64,000 bases of DNA, taken from NCBI RefSeq assembly GCF_000002995.4, contig NW_025062478.1:7292001-7356000 (forward strand). Direction: 5' to 3'. The DNA is from Brugia malayi. Its lineage: Eukaryota; Nematoda; Chromadorea; Rhabditida; Onchocercidae. The position numbers and the translations under genes were made by a program. The notes beneath the pieces are model-generated. The model did no database searches, was not told the DNA's origin, and saw nothing but the letters and a program-made list of their open reading frames with translations. Shown one piece after another: positions 27,291 to 39,785 of this stretch (positions within the stretch are counted from its first letter, which is position 1; each line of letters opens with the position of its first letter).

Positions 27291-27503
27291 TCAAACTTTA
27301 ACATTATCGAACAGATCACCAAAATCATTATAAAAATCTGCATGCAATAACTGCTGTTGTTGCTTTTCGAGTCGTGGATCTGCTGGACCAGAACCGTCGT
27401 CGAAATCCATCATATCTGCATTCTGCGAATCACTACCATCCATTATGAAGTAGCTACTATTACTATTCCCTGTTAGAACAGCTGCACTTTGAGAACCCGG
27501 CAT
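27291..27503 (-). CDS. COP9 signalosome subunit 9 (COPS9/CSNAP-like), 70 aa
   Basis: A single 70-codon exon. The C-terminus reads HADFYNDFGDLFDNVKV and matches the invariant acidic Phe-rich tail of COPS9 (human form: HADFFNDFEDLFD), which inserts into the COP9 signalosome; the complex removes NEDD8 from cullins. The N-terminal half (MPGSQSAAVLTGNSNSSYF) is Ser/Asn-rich and not conserved. The worm protein is somewhat longer than the 57-residue human one. An in-frame TGA lies shortly upstream of the ATG, supporting this start, and an acceptor (GGGTAG at 27533) leaves a 29-base leader. The stop is about 470 bases from the ATG of the GalNAc-transferase gene on the same strand, so co-transcription is possible. 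Confidence 0.85.
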   Translation of the reverse strand: MPGSQSAAVLTGNSNSSYFIMDGSDSQNADMMDFDDGSGPADPRLEKQQQQLLHADFYNDFGDLFDNVKV

Positions 27504-27553
27504 CTTCGCGTTGCTTCAGGAATTCCGAAGAACTACCCAACAAAGAAGTTTAC

Positions 27554-27616
27554 CTGTTGGCCACTAGTGACAGTTCTCCCACTTGAAAGAGAACCAATCA
27601 CGGAGGACTTTACCTG
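27554..27616 (-). other. Possible 5' leader exon upstream of the COP9 subunit 9 gene
   Basis: A 63-base block bounded by TTTTTAG and CAG|GTAAAC. It is open in one frame (QVKSSVIGSLSSGRTVTSGQ) but joining it to the next acceptor at 27533 does not continue into the subunit 9 frame, because a TGA precedes the ATG. It is therefore best seen as a non-coding leader exon or the 3' remnant of another transcript. GC content is raised compared with the surrounding DNA. Confidence 0.35.
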
Positions 27617-30267
27617 CTAAAAATGAGTGTTCGATGAAGAGAAATGAAAAAATTCAATACCAAAAAATAAAAGAAAAAAATCCGAAACATGCACCTTGTA
27701 AAAACTCTTACATCGTCTCCAAAATCGTTAGCTAAATACTAATTGCTTTGCTTAAGAAAGATGAACTCTTCCATTATCAGACTTTTTTACTCCGAAAAAA
27801 CTACAGAAAAGTTCAGAAATGTTAGGAAAGAGTACAGAGGGAGGGAAAAGGTCGCAACAGCAGCAGAGGAATTACCCAGGTTGTAATAAAACGACTAGTA
27901 ACCAAGAGAACTTCGCAAAAAGTTTAATTTTATTCTGGAAAAGGACTGCGAGCAAATATCTAACGCAGGCATTTAAAATTGAAGTGAATATGAAAAAGCA
28001 CTACAGTTATGGCGTTGATTATATAAAATCAAAAGTAAACAAAACAAGACTAAGTAAAAACACTTGGATCATAAGCAAACTGTTTGATAAAAGGGATAAG
28101 CAATTCCAAGTAATAGTAGCTGTAGTTTTGACATTAGGACATGCATAGTTCCATATCAAAATATATCATTCATTTGGCGAATTATTAACAACCAAACCTA
28201 CTCGTCACATAATATTCTATTAGAAGAAAAAAGGAAATTTCGCAAAGCATTTCACTACCTCTCTTTAAACAACTGAAAGAATTAATATGAATTACATGTG
28301 TCTGCTCCTTCGCTAATTGTTGGTACACTTTTTATTTTAACTAATATTTATCTCTTTGCCTGTGAAAACATAGAGTAGGTAACTGGCTGACAAAAGGTGT
28401 AACAACTAATTTCAAATATGCAGTACAAGTCGAAATCCCGTCTTCCATAATCCCTTCGCCGAAAGTTAGAGAACATTAAATATAAACGAGACCCAAATGT
28501 AAGAAAATAATTGGAAAGAGCTGAAATATTTACAATTAGCATGACGTATTATTCAAAAATTTCAAACCATCACATTCTCAAATTATAAATAACTCTTTCC
28601 TTTTTTATTTCATCAAGTCTTTTTACGACTTCTACAGCCATAAGCAAGATTTCTCCTAAGATACACTTGTGCAGTGCTGAAGTTTAAGGTGACAAATGTG
28701 CTAAAATAAGAAAATATGACTGGAACAAAAAAGAAACGGTCAGACAGATAATACGCAAGACAGACAACAAAGGATATTCAGTGAGTATGGCACGCCAGAC
28801 AGAAGTTTGGGGAAAGAATCAATTTCCATTCCATATAGTAACATAAATTTTGTAGCTAAATTACCTTCAAACATGTTTTTTAATATAGGAAAATTTATAA
28901 GCAATAAAATGGTCAATAAGCTATAGGAAATAAGAAAAAATAAAATAAGCTCCTGATGACCTCAATAATAACCTCAATAAATGTGCATCGTACTGAAGAG
29001 CTACAATATCTGCTCGTTTTTCTCAGGTGCGATTGCGTAAATACCGTAAAGCTTTATTGTATTCAGAGCTCTTGTGTGATTCAGATTTATTTCTTTCTTA
29101 TCTTGATATTTCACTCAGTTGTTGGAATAGCAACAAGCATTGGCATTTTCAAGAAATGTCAAGTCTTATAAAACGGAAGTTTGTATGACAAAACGGAATG
29201 ATCCTGTCGCTGGAAAACTGACACCTAACATCGACAATCTAGACAGAAAATGAACTGCACAAAATAATATGAGAGCTCTGGAGGGAAACCGAACACGACT
29301 GAAATGACACAATTGTCGAGATGTGAAAGAGTAATGAATCTTTATACTTGTTCAGTTTTACATCACGGATTTTATATTGTCAGTAATCGTAGGCACTAGT
29401 TTAACGAACAGTGTTGTTAACTGCAGACAAGGAAAAACAGAAATTTTGAGCGCAAACGACAATGGTAAGAATTTAATAAAGAAATTCAACTGAAAAAGAG
29501 AAATGAGAAAATAATCCAACGAACTCACAAAAAGAACGTTCATCAGTAAGAAAGATCATCAGTCATTTGCTTCTTCAGTTACCAATTTTTCCAATGAATA
29601 TATTTCGGCCTCTGGAAATCAACCTTATGTATAACACAAGGAAATATAATAAATCCTTACAATAAATAAACAGACTAACTGGAGTTCATTTCTAACTCAA
29701 ATCAATCCGATATAAATAAACAGACTAACTGGAGTTCATTTCTAACTCAAATCAATCCGATTTATTAGATTAACAAAAGAAGTGTAAAGACTTACGAGCA
29801 CACTGTAGATGAACATGAATCCACAGAATCAACCTATAAAAGATTCTAAGAACTGGAAAATCCTCTTGAAATGCATAAATATTTTGCAACAGTATAAAAT
29901 GTTTATAATAATAAATGCATGTAATCATATAAATTACAATTTGTTATCACATAAATTACATCAATTACAATTTGTTTTTAATGTGAAAAGTAGTAATGAC
30001 GGTTCGTCTCTCTTTGCTTTTGCTTGATCTTAAGCATTAATTTAATGACTGCTGAAGGTAAACATATAATGTATTTTTATATTCAGGTAGTTTTATAGTG
30101 ATTCAGAACACTTTTGTGGAAGCTAACTCTTTTGAACAGAGATTTAATGGCAACTAAAAAGATGGTTTTAAAGTAGAAAATTATCTATCAAGAGCACTAC
30201 CCAGAAAAATCGTTAGAAAAAACATCAACGCAATAAATAAGTTTTGTTAAATTTTTTTGAGAAATAA
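27617..30267. other. Intergenic region between innexin and COP9 subunit 9 genes
   Basis: No convincing coding stretch. A 109-codon frame on the plus strand (27819-28148) has no splice support and is not accepted. The region may hide the final exon of the innexin gene, since that gene has a strong donor at 30324; an acceptor near 29300 followed by a short open tail is one candidate. A perfect 50-base tandem duplication is present at 29662-29761. Confidence 0.45.
29662..29761. repeat. Perfect 2 x 50-bp tandem duplication
   Basis: A 50-base unit starting ATAAATAAACAGACTAACTG is repeated exactly head to tail (29662-29711, 29712-29761). No divergence is visible, so it is recent or an assembly effect. 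Confidence 0.95.
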
Positions 30268-33200
30268 TCATCCAAGTACTATAAGCATTATCTTTTTCCT
30301 TAAAAGAAAGGCGTGATAACTTACTACTTGTGAATATTCTTTTGGTTTTAAAAGAAAATCGGCATCCACTGAATCATTTTTTGAGGAAGACATATTAAAA
30401 TATCGGTTATTGTTCAGTACTGTTAGGTTTTCCTCCAAGGTCGGTGTTTCTGAAAGCAACAAAGATCGCTCAGGGAAGTAGCTGTTGAATACTACCGTAA
30501 TATATTCAGCACCAATACAATAAATAACACTTTTTTTCAATAAATAAAAACATGACAGTTAAAACAAACATGGTAATTAGAACGAGAAACAGAAGGCAGT
30601 TAGAACGAGTTAGAGACAAAAAAATAAATGCATGAGAAACAAGCGCAAACTTAGTATAATAAAAAAACAACAATACGAATTATACTTTCGAAGTGAGACA
30701 ACTATTAAATGTCATTACAAGAAGCTAAAAACGATACCTTACTTGTTTTATGGTACTTATCATGACCAAATCTAAAATGATTATTTTAAAAAGCCGTAAA
30801 CATTAAATAAGTACAAACAGGAAAAATTAGGATGCAAACAAGAAAAGCATTTCTCCAATTACAAAATCAGTCTCCGTTACTGCGCAAGGACGATAAGAGA
30901 GGAAAATTGAACAATTCTGATATTCCTCTAAACGCTATTTGCTAAACTTGATGTTCTAATATCACAAAATTCAACTTAGTGCTACACAGAATATATTCTA
31001 TCCTATTTTTTTTTTTTTTTTTTTCAGTATGTTATTTTATTTATTAATTTTGAATAATGAAGATTACCATATGCCATGCCATCCATAACTTTCGGTTGGT
31101 ACTTATGTCTTCTGGACTCCTTTGCTTTTACATAATCAGCCCAAAGTGTGAACACAATATCAGATGCAACTATCCTACCCACATGAGATTGTATAAAGTG
31201 CAATAGAAGAACACTGTCTGGATGCATTGCTTCGCAAATAAAATTATTTAGAAAATATTTGTTTTGATCTAAAATTGATAAATTTCATAAAAAAGCTTAA
31301 TTTTTAAGCCTGTTTCATGAATCAAATAAATGAAAGTATATGACACCTTACCAAACACTGTCAGCACATATGTGAGTTTACTCAGTAAATGTTTGAACAG
31401 AAATGAAATTCAAATAAGGCAGCGAGCTAATGTCGAGATCGTTCCTCATAAGTGTAAAGTCTTCTTTGTTTGCTCCAAACAAAAAGATTGTTATAAATTT
31501 GCAATTTTGAAAATTACGTGCTAGTAATATTAATTGTCGATAGGAAATCGCCTGTTTCTGTTCTTTAGATCCTCGCGTCTTTTCACTCTCTGTGTTAACA
31601 GTTTCGCATTCAGCCGTTGCACACAGACGACGTCTAAAATACCTTTTTAAAGAACATAAGGAAATTTTTGGAAACTGAACTTATTGATTCATGGCATAAA
31701 TTTAAGAGGAAAACAATTTGAATTTGAATTGGAAGTGTGACATTATGGCAAAAAATCGTAAAAATTATTTGTTCCTTACCTAATTCTGGGAAATGAAGCG
31801 TTTGTAGTATTTGAAAAATGGTCCTCGGACAACTTCTCACAAAAATCACCATCTGAACAAGATTTTTCAACTTTAAAAATTACGAAAAGTATTATTAAAA
31901 TAGCGAAACTTATCAAAGACCATTCTATTGCATTGGTCGGTACTGTTTTGCAAGATGAAGAAAATTTTCCATTAATCCAATTAAATGGCAGAAAACGTTA
32001 GGACATATTATGCTTAAAATTACATATCCGATATTTGAAACTGTGTCGCAAACGGGAAGGATAAGAAAAGAACAAGAAAATATTACAGTAATCTGTAATG
32101 CGATTCTGTAATTCAGTGCTGTAATAGCAGCATTATTGGAGTTAATGGAAAATAACGCTCCATCGTTGGACAAAGCACCGCAAATCAGATCTACTATAAA
32201 GAGATGCTTTTTGATTATTCCATTATAAATCAGAAGAACTTTAGCTACTTTAAAATGCCTCTTTTATGTTTATTTGTGGGCTGGAATATTTTTACAGAAA
32301 AATCAATGTAATCTTAAAAAGTAGTTTTGTACATTTTCAGGCATATAAAAAGCCTTTGCTTTATAATTCATAAATGGAATACGTTCTAAAATTTGTCAAA
32401 AATGTCAAAGAAATTTAAACCTAAGCATTTATTAACAATAAAAGAAAAAATCTGCGGTGTTTAACCTGCATAAAACCATGTGTAAATTACAGATATAACA
32501 AGTAAAGCTACTATACAATTCCGGGGTAAATTACACTGGAAAATATAGAGAAAAATATTGAAGAATTAAGAAAGTTCTTTCAAAAATGAAATGACTAACT
32601 TTATAAAAACTCACTATTATCAAAGAGGTTATCATCGAGCGGTTCTTCTCTGCAAACGAAATCCTAAAATGCATTAAAAATATTTCTATGACGTACACTG
32701 TGCTATAACTGTGTAATTCAGCAAATATAATTTAGCAATGTGTCATCATAAACCAGGAAAACCCCAAAACGTTATTTAGAAATCGTTACTGATCAAAAGG
32801 AATCAAAACAATCTTTCGTACAATCATTTTAACAAAAACAAAGTTTTATTTATCGGTTCGTCTATTTAGATCTTCAAATTCAGGTCAAACGTGAAGTATA
32901 TAGCCTATAATAAATGTTTCTATTTGTTACTGATTCTTTCCGGAAAACTTAAAACCTAATGTGTGTCACACAAGAACTTTTTTACCAAGTAAATATTAAA
33001 AGTAATGCATTTGTAAAAATAAAGCATAATCAAACCTGAAAATAATTTGATACAGAACGCTTACGGAATGTCGGCATGAACAATATGGTAACTGTGTAAA
33101 TTGCGCTAATAATATTGACTGCAAGCAGCAGCAACAACCATGCAGACATTACTGCGAACACCTATTTAACCGTTTTTAAAGAAACTAATGACGTAGATAA

Positions 33201-36200
33201 GATTTCAATCACCAATATGACTGGATTATAAAAAAATTTAAGAACCTTTTCATTAAGTATATTTATTGCAAGCGCACACTGAACTGTTCTGCGCTGAACG
33301 TTCGCAAGTTCATGCTTAATATAGTCGCAATATACCACTCGCGGAAAATGCCCAGTGGTCGCCCAGTCTTTCCCTGTCCAAAGATCCTTGATTAGCTGCA
33401 AACGGATCTGATCAGGATTGCTGATAACTGATTTAATCTGTAGTATGTATAGTTCGATATAAAGAAGTCGAGTATTTTCTATAATGATATTAAGGAAAAT
33501 ATGAATTTATTTGGAGTAATAAATATAAATAGAATACAACATTTCCTGCATCACTATTGGAATTTTGAGTAATTAACGAAGCAAACGAACCTGATAACCC
33601 CAAAGCAGTGTTCCGTCACCTACAAATGCATTAACGACATAAAGCTGCAAGACCGTGTTTGCAATATTTAACAATTTTTCAAGTACATAAACGAGCGACG
33701 AATACCATCCAACAAGAGTGACACGAGTGATATTTTCGAAAACGGAATGCCGAACTGGATAAACTAGACACTACAACATTTCCACATGATTATATAGTTA
33801 ACAAAATGTGCGATTTTGAAGCATATCGTAATCTATGGATCAACTAATATCGGATGGTGTGAACCATCAAAAAGTTAAGGAAGGAATAAATTAAGGAGAA
33901 AATTTCGGAACAGGATGCTAATTCATTTCCCAAAGCTATCTGTGCAGACAGTCATTCATAGCAGTGAACAGAATGGCTAAAAAAAGCATTCATATAATAC
34001 AAAATTAAACCTATGACTCATACAACTTATAAAAATTACTCTTCCTTTTTCAAATCAGCTATCGACTGCCCTAACCACTACAATTTTATTCACAAGATAA
34101 TAGAAAAAAGTTTAACGTGCACAAAATGTACTTCACTTTGAAATGAGAGCAAATATTCTAAGATACAACTGTTCTTTTAAACGATAGCTAACACTCATGA
34201 TAGTACTGTCTAAAGATTGAGATTAAGTTCCATACCAAAGTAGTATTCCTTACAATGGACAGAATTCATACTATAACTTTGACAAAAAAGAGAACCTTTA
34301 AAAAAGTATTACCTGTTCAAGATATCGCACTAAATCTTTTAGAGCCTTACTGCGTTCATCTCTGAACATATGGTATATTCGAGTTGCTTCAGCTACTGTG
34401 AAAGCCATATCCAAATCTATATGAGAAAACTATAATGCTGGCAATCTGGAGGAAGGAGAAGTATTTTTTAAAAAGAAATCAACTACGATTCAGAAGCAAA
34501 GTAATATGAACATTTTTCAGACAAATCATTTATATTTTCTTTTCACAGAAACCAATAAAAAGAAAACTATGAAAAAAAAAAAAGTAGCCTCAAATAAAGT
34601 AACAACCAAGTTCAAATTCAAAATTTTATAATGCAATCTAGCTAAATCCATGAAAAGACGTGTAGAAAGCAGAGAAAAAAAAACAAAAGCACTCTTACAG
34701 AATAAATAACTTAAAGCATTTTCACAACCTTTATATTCAATCATACGAACTTACTGCTTAATTTTTGAAACCATCTCCACAGAAAATGTGGCACATAGAA
34801 GGATAGCGCTTGAGCAGCCAAAAGAAATGGCACCCACTGCAATAAAATGTAAGAGCATTGCAGTTACTTCTTCACCTTTATCGTTCCTTTTCAATTATTA
34901 TTTTTTTTTTTGTGATAAGAAATCATCAAAACTATCAATCACGAAAACATACCTTAACATGACTATTCGAAAACTATCAATCACGAAAACATCACCTTAA
35001 CATGACTACTCAGATTATTTTTAAGATAAGGTCTATAAAACTATAAAAATATTTATTGACAGAGGACAAAAAATAATTAGAAATATCTTTTTCATAGCTA
35101 CGGAATCTGGAATGTAAGATTAATTAAGATAAAAGGATCACTTTATTCACACTTTAAAATTAGAAAGTATCATTATCTCCAGGTTACATTAGAAAACAAT
35201 ATGTGACATCAAGTATTAGAATTAAATGTTATTCAGTGATTAAATTTTACCTGGTAATAATTTTCATACTTTTTCTCATGCGTTGGGTCGAAAGCGGCAA
35301 TTTCATCTGCTTCATATTCAGGTGGAGTTAACGAATAACGTTCCGATATGAAGCAGTAATCATGTACATAACCAATCCAAGAACCTAAATTCTTCATTGA
35401 AAAATGAAGACTTTATTTCACTTATTTAAGTTTTCATCAGCTTATAATTCTTCAAACAGATACAAAAAGAAGAAAAACGGTATGCTTTTTATCCTACTAA
35501 TAAACTAAAGATTTAAAACTTCTACACCCCAATATTTTATAAAATGCATGGTTACGTGAGGCAATGAATTATAGAACCTTAAACATCACTATGATGATGA
35601 AAACGTTTATAAAGCAATAAACTCACGAAAACCAAAAAAGCCATGAGTCAACCTGAGTATTGCCGATCGACAAGGCAACGAATTGGAGCACCGAAATGTT
35701 GTTTGGTACCAATAAGTAGTGAGAAGAATAATAACGTCAAAACTGTGTAAAAATAATTGCAGCGGTCTGAAATAGAATGCATGAAAAATTACTTTACCTT
35801 CCAATATCAAGTTCCTACTCAGCCTACATTTTTTGCACTACGTTTTAGTTATATCATTCCTGACATCTTCATTTTGTAATATCTTCGATTTCTTTTCCAA
35901 TGTTTCTATCGGTTATCACTTTTTTCAAATCACAGTATAAGAAGACTCTCCATTGTCTGAATAATGTATTTAAACTACCATGCTTTACCTTAGTGAATAA
36001 AACAATTATGAATCGAAGACCGTAAAGATAGTAATGATATGGAATTAATAAATTAACTGATAGAGAAGGACAAAAGATAATGAACAACAAATAAGAGACT
36101 CCCTCCAGGTACTGCAAATCCCTTATTCAGCAATTCCTGATTAGTTTTAGTTTCTATCATAATTTGTTTATCTGTTTAAAGGCTTGTAATATGCCTTCAC

Positions 36201-36385
36201 TAAACAAACAGCTCCTTTAATAGCACTCATCAGATAAGCTAATGTTTCCTATGTTGCATGAATTTGTGTCGGGTAAATGTAAATTTATTAAAAAAAAACA
36301 TAAGTAACTCACCGGGAAAGTCATCGAGTTCCGAAATGGTAATGCTTGAAACGAACTTATTCAGACCTGGTATCCCGAGAAACAT
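30268..36385 (-). CDS. Innexin (gap-junction/hemichannel subunit), about 465 aa
   Basis: Exons in phase: 36385-36313, 35766-35653, 35384-35251, 34836-34755, 34416-34313, 33770-33591, 33437-33246, 33161-33036, 32663-32615, 31229-31068 and 30449-30268. Four membrane segments are visible, starting with FYTVLTLLFFSLLIG. The family signature YYQWVP is at residues 105-110. Each extracellular loop has the two expected cysteines (C55 and C73; C266 and C283), with NVQRRTVQCALAINILNEK before the fourth membrane segment. C-terminal motifs DSVLLLHFIQSHVGRIVASD and FTLW are typical. Innexins form gap junctions between invertebrate cells; which paralogue this is cannot be told. The ATG follows an acceptor (GTTATTCAG) by 18 bases, a likely spliced-leader site. 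The end is uncertain: reading on gives a stop at 30268, but a strong donor (GTA|GTAAGT at 30324) suggests another exon. The 1.4-kb intron 32614-31230 contains other coding-like exons on the same strand. Confidence 0.9.
31378..31942 (-). CDS. Candidate nested gene in an innexin intron: type II membrane or signal-anchored protein (partial)
   Basis: Two exons fit together in phase inside the intron that separates innexin exons 9 and 10. Exon 31942-31780 opens after AAAACAG and codes for a hydrophobic anchor (WSLISFAILIILFVIF) followed by a Cys-containing, N-glycosylation-bearing stretch (CSDGDFCEKL, NTTNAS), ending in a clean donor (AG|GTAAGG). Exon 31633-31378 follows TATTTTAG and stays open for 84 codons (ISYRQLILLARNFQNCKF, LPYLNFISVQTFTE) to a TAA; a donor (GA|GTAAAC) just before the stop leaves room for more exons. 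The first exon or exons, probably near 32000-32210 where another hydrophobic frame exists, could not be joined. Neither exon can be read into the innexin protein. No family is recognised. Confidence 0.45.
34928..35012. repeat. Tandem duplication of about 42 bp in an innexin intron
   Basis: The segment starting AAACTATCAATCACGAAAAC occurs twice in direct succession, differing by one inserted base and a few substitutions. It lies in the intron between innexin exons 3 and 4. Confidence 0.9.
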
Positions 36386-36560
36386 CCTGAATGTCGTCCA
36401 GACCTGAATAACTTTGGAAACTTATCAAAATGAGCGATAACTCAATTGCAATATTCCATATGCAAAACGCAATAAACATTATTAATCTCTTTTCTAATTT
36501 ACATAAATATAACAAGTACTTAAATGATTGGTCATATCACAACAGAAAAAGTGAGAACCA

Positions 36561-36704
36561 GATTCGGAGTCAACATAAGGTTCGGTCACAGGTTTGGAGT
36601 CAACATAAGGTTCGGGTCAAGGTTTGGAGTCAACATAAGGTTCGGGACAAGGTTCCGGTTTGGAGTCAACATAAGGTTCGGGTCAAGGTTTGGAGTCAAC
36701 ATAC
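36561..36704. repeat. 30-bp minisatellite upstream of the innexin gene
   Basis: Five copies of the 30-base unit GGTTTGGAGTCAACATAAGG plus TTCGGGTCAA (written in two parts). The shared core GGAGTCAACATA starts at 36566, 36596, 36626, 36662 and 36692; the fourth spacing is 36 because of a 6-base insertion. It begins about 175 bases upstream of the innexin start codon and appears open in several frames only because the unit length is a multiple of three. Confidence 0.95.
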
Positions 36705-36709
36705 AGTGG

Positions 36710-39700
36710 CAGCAGCTGCAGAAAGAGGAAATATTCATTCTAAGGTTCCACAAAGACAACTGCCAAAAGAGAAAAGGAAGAAACAGTCAAGTTTTTTAAT
36801 GGTACGTGCAAATTAGAAAAAAAGAGAATCCTTTGTTGTCCTGCGGTAGGTGTGGAAGAATACGATAGCAAGTATAGCTCCTAGGCATTGATTGTTCTTC
36901 ACAGCTGTACTCTCACGTTGCTTCGTGTCTGAGTATGGTCCGTGCGTGTCGAGATAGGGCTAATTGACAATCACTGCTGTTGGTTCAAGGAACCTTTTGA
37001 AAGATGGACATTGCGATTTTCCTGTCGTGATTTCCTAAACGATTTTTTCTTACGCTTACTAACAGTTACTTTCTTGTATCTTTTTTTAAAATATAGATTC
37101 ATAGGTGTATCTTAATATGCTGAGGTTAGTATCATTGAAGAAAAGTCCTGATTACCTTGTTCTTCTTAGTTGAGTCACCACCTATTACTTGATCAGTAAG
37201 CAGTCTTACGTTAAAAACAAGTAATACATACGTGCTTCTGACTCAAGTCTTTCAGAGAAAGAAAATGATCTTTTCCATTGAAATACCCTTTGCCCTACTG
37301 CGTACTTTAACTTCCATTTTCTGTGTTCTTCTGCAATTAGCAAATTGCTTTCATCTTTATAGATTATCTAGACTCATAAGCCTAACACAAGGTCTATCCT
37401 TGTAAACTTGAAAAAGAGACATAGATCACAGGATTTCCCTGGCAAGAGCAGGCTGAAATTACAGATTTTGTTTGAGATGAATCAGTGAACTGAAGATAGG
37501 AAGAAAGGTAATCTTATTTCTTTCAGTTTTTAATTTAATTACCTTGAGTCCTCCCGCATTTATTTTATAAGAAGGAAACTACAGGTAAATGACTTGGCCA
37601 ACTTATCGACTCCCACAAGTACATAAGTGGGATTTTATTAGGAGTTTGTGAAATTTGCGGACTTTCTAATGTTTGCTGTGATCAATTTTAATGCAATAAC
37701 ATTAATGATTTAATGGAATAAATTTTTTTATTCACTTTTATAGAAATAAAATTATGCAAATACAACTGCTAAATGTTTCTGAGAATTTTTTTCCCTTAAA
37801 TTTCAATCAAATTTGTATGTATAAGCTCATTTCTATCATAAAGAAAAAAGAAGGAAAATCAATTGCTTATGCAAAATAGTAATAAAAACAGTGTCATACA
37901 ATGCATTTAATTAATATTTGAATTCACACATTGCAAATGATTTTCCATCGTTGTCATATTTTTTGCTTAATAGAAAATTTTGAGATTTTATTGATTTGAT
38001 TAAATTCATATTCTCCACCCACGCTTCATTTTCTCTCTCTCATAATGAGTTAATATTTTTTTGTTATTATTATTGTTGTCATTATTATGACCATTATTAC
38101 TATCGTATGGGTAATAATTATTTGACAAATGCTCATCAATGTTATCATAAGCATGTGTTAATAAAATTGACGGAAGTAAAGAATTTGAAGAAAAAATTGG
38201 AAAAGATTGAAAAAACTAAAAATGATAATTTTAATGAATATATATTAATTTTTCAATTCTAATGAATATATTAATAGTTGTAATGCTGTCATGCTGATAA
38301 TATAAATAAATACCAAAGTCTTGCACTTCCTGGATCAAGACAAAAGCTGAAATTAACTTTCCAAATGTTGTCGATGTATATTTTTAAAATACTTTTACTG
38401 CATAATAACCTATTGCTAGAGAAATACAAAACGAAGCCAGTTTATATTTTTACTTATATTTATATTCATTTCTATATCTATTTATTTAAGCAACAATTTG
38501 TTCCTTTTCATTAATTAACCAACTTTCTGTGAGAAGAGATAAGAATGGTTCACAATCCGAGAAAACGAAAATATTCACTAACTGTCCATTACATAATTTT
38601 TTTCCATCAATAAACCTGCTTCTATTAGAGAATTTTGCTTTGCAGCAACAATAATGACAATAAAAATAACAAGTAATAACAATAATAGTAATAATAATCT
38701 CTTAAATGTCTTTGATCATTAATTGCGTTAATTACATTAAAAAAAAAAAAAAAAACACTTAGACGTATATTTTAAATCTGAAAAAAACAATTAGAATTTA
38801 AGAGTTGAAAAAATAAAATTTTAATTTTACCATTAATGCAACATTTCACTCAATTTCACTATTGTAAAATTCTTTCATTTTAACTGCAGCGCATCATACA
38901 ACGCTTTGTCTTCTTTCAACGCGCGATAAATTGTCGATGTAAACTATCATACTGACGAAAAATTCCGGAAATTCTTAGCTTATACGAAATAGCAAACCAG
39001 GTGAAACAGAGTAATTAGAAAAAAGTGACTTAAAATGATGTTCATGTAATGATGTACCAACCATATTTTGGTTTAATTGGAAGTTAACACTAATTACTTA
39101 TTAAATAATTCTTAAAATTAGAAAGAAAGATAAGAATGATCGAGAAGATAATTTGTGATCGAGAAGATAATTTTGCTGGCGCGATCGAATGTTAACAGAA
39201 TTAAAGTTAACAGGATAAATAATATATTGTTATACATAACCAATTAAATGCTCCTTTTTTTAATATCAGTTTTTAATTAATTATTTGATAATTACTTGTA
39301 AGCTGTAATCATTTTTTTTTTTGCTAATAGAAATTTATTTCAAACAGAAAATTTTGACAGAAATTTTTTAAAAACTGAAATTTGAACACTGCATTTTATG
39401 TTTTCTCTTTTTTGCAACTTAACAAAATTTTAATTTATTTCAATTCTCACAAAAAATCTATTTCGCTCTTTTTTTTTTTTTAAATTGAGCCCACTAAACT
39501 TTTGTTTTCATAACAGTCCGATTAGAAGCAAAGAAAATATTCTATCTAAAATATTTGGTAAATGAAACTTTATAATCGTCTGGTAACATAAAATGATATT
39601 TTGAATCCATTAGCTCAATCAATGTACAAAAAGCCTGCGGTCATCATAGAGGACATGAGAGTAACATTACAGTTTCAGTTATTTATCAGCAGACAGCAAC

Positions 39701-39780
39701 TGAAAAGTGAGAACCGAAGAATATCAACATATATTTTTATAAATTCGACTTTTTAATAAATGAACATAAAGTATGCATCT
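36710..39780. other. Intergenic stretch without recognisable genes
   Basis: A part with near-average GC (36840-37100) gives way to very AT-rich sequence with ATT/TAA-type simple repeats (38060-38100, 38640-38700). The long frame at 37996-38262 is low-complexity (Tyr/His and Lys runs) and has no exon borders. The GC-balanced block could hold promoter elements of the innexin gene or a non-coding RNA, but I see no named structure. Confidence 0.45.
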
Positions 39781-39785
39781 ACACA

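Noticed and set aside
27819..28148. 109-codon plus-strand frame upstream of the COP9 subunit gene
   Set aside because: No splice sites, no hydrophobic or domain pattern, Lys/Asn/Gln-rich composition expected from A-rich DNA; likely chance.
31925..32173. Hydrophobic 82-codon minus-strand frame in the innexin intron
   Set aside because: Could be an upstream exon of the nested gene, but no donor puts it in phase with the exon at 31942, so it is not annotated as coding.
34526..35000. Frames overlapping innexin exon 4 on both strands
   Set aside because: Shadows of the innexin exon and of the adjacent tandem duplication.
36430..36816. 128- and 91-codon frames over the 30-bp repeat
   Set aside because: They arise because the repeat unit is a multiple of three and lacks stops; there is no protein support.
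36840..37030. GC-balanced block, considered as a tRNA or small nuclear RNA gene
   Set aside because: Contains GGTTCAAGG-like words but no cloverleaf, Sm site or terminator could be fitted.
37996..38262. 88-codon plus-strand frame
   Set aside because: Tyr/His and Lys low-complexity from ATT/TAT and AAA runs; no exon borders.
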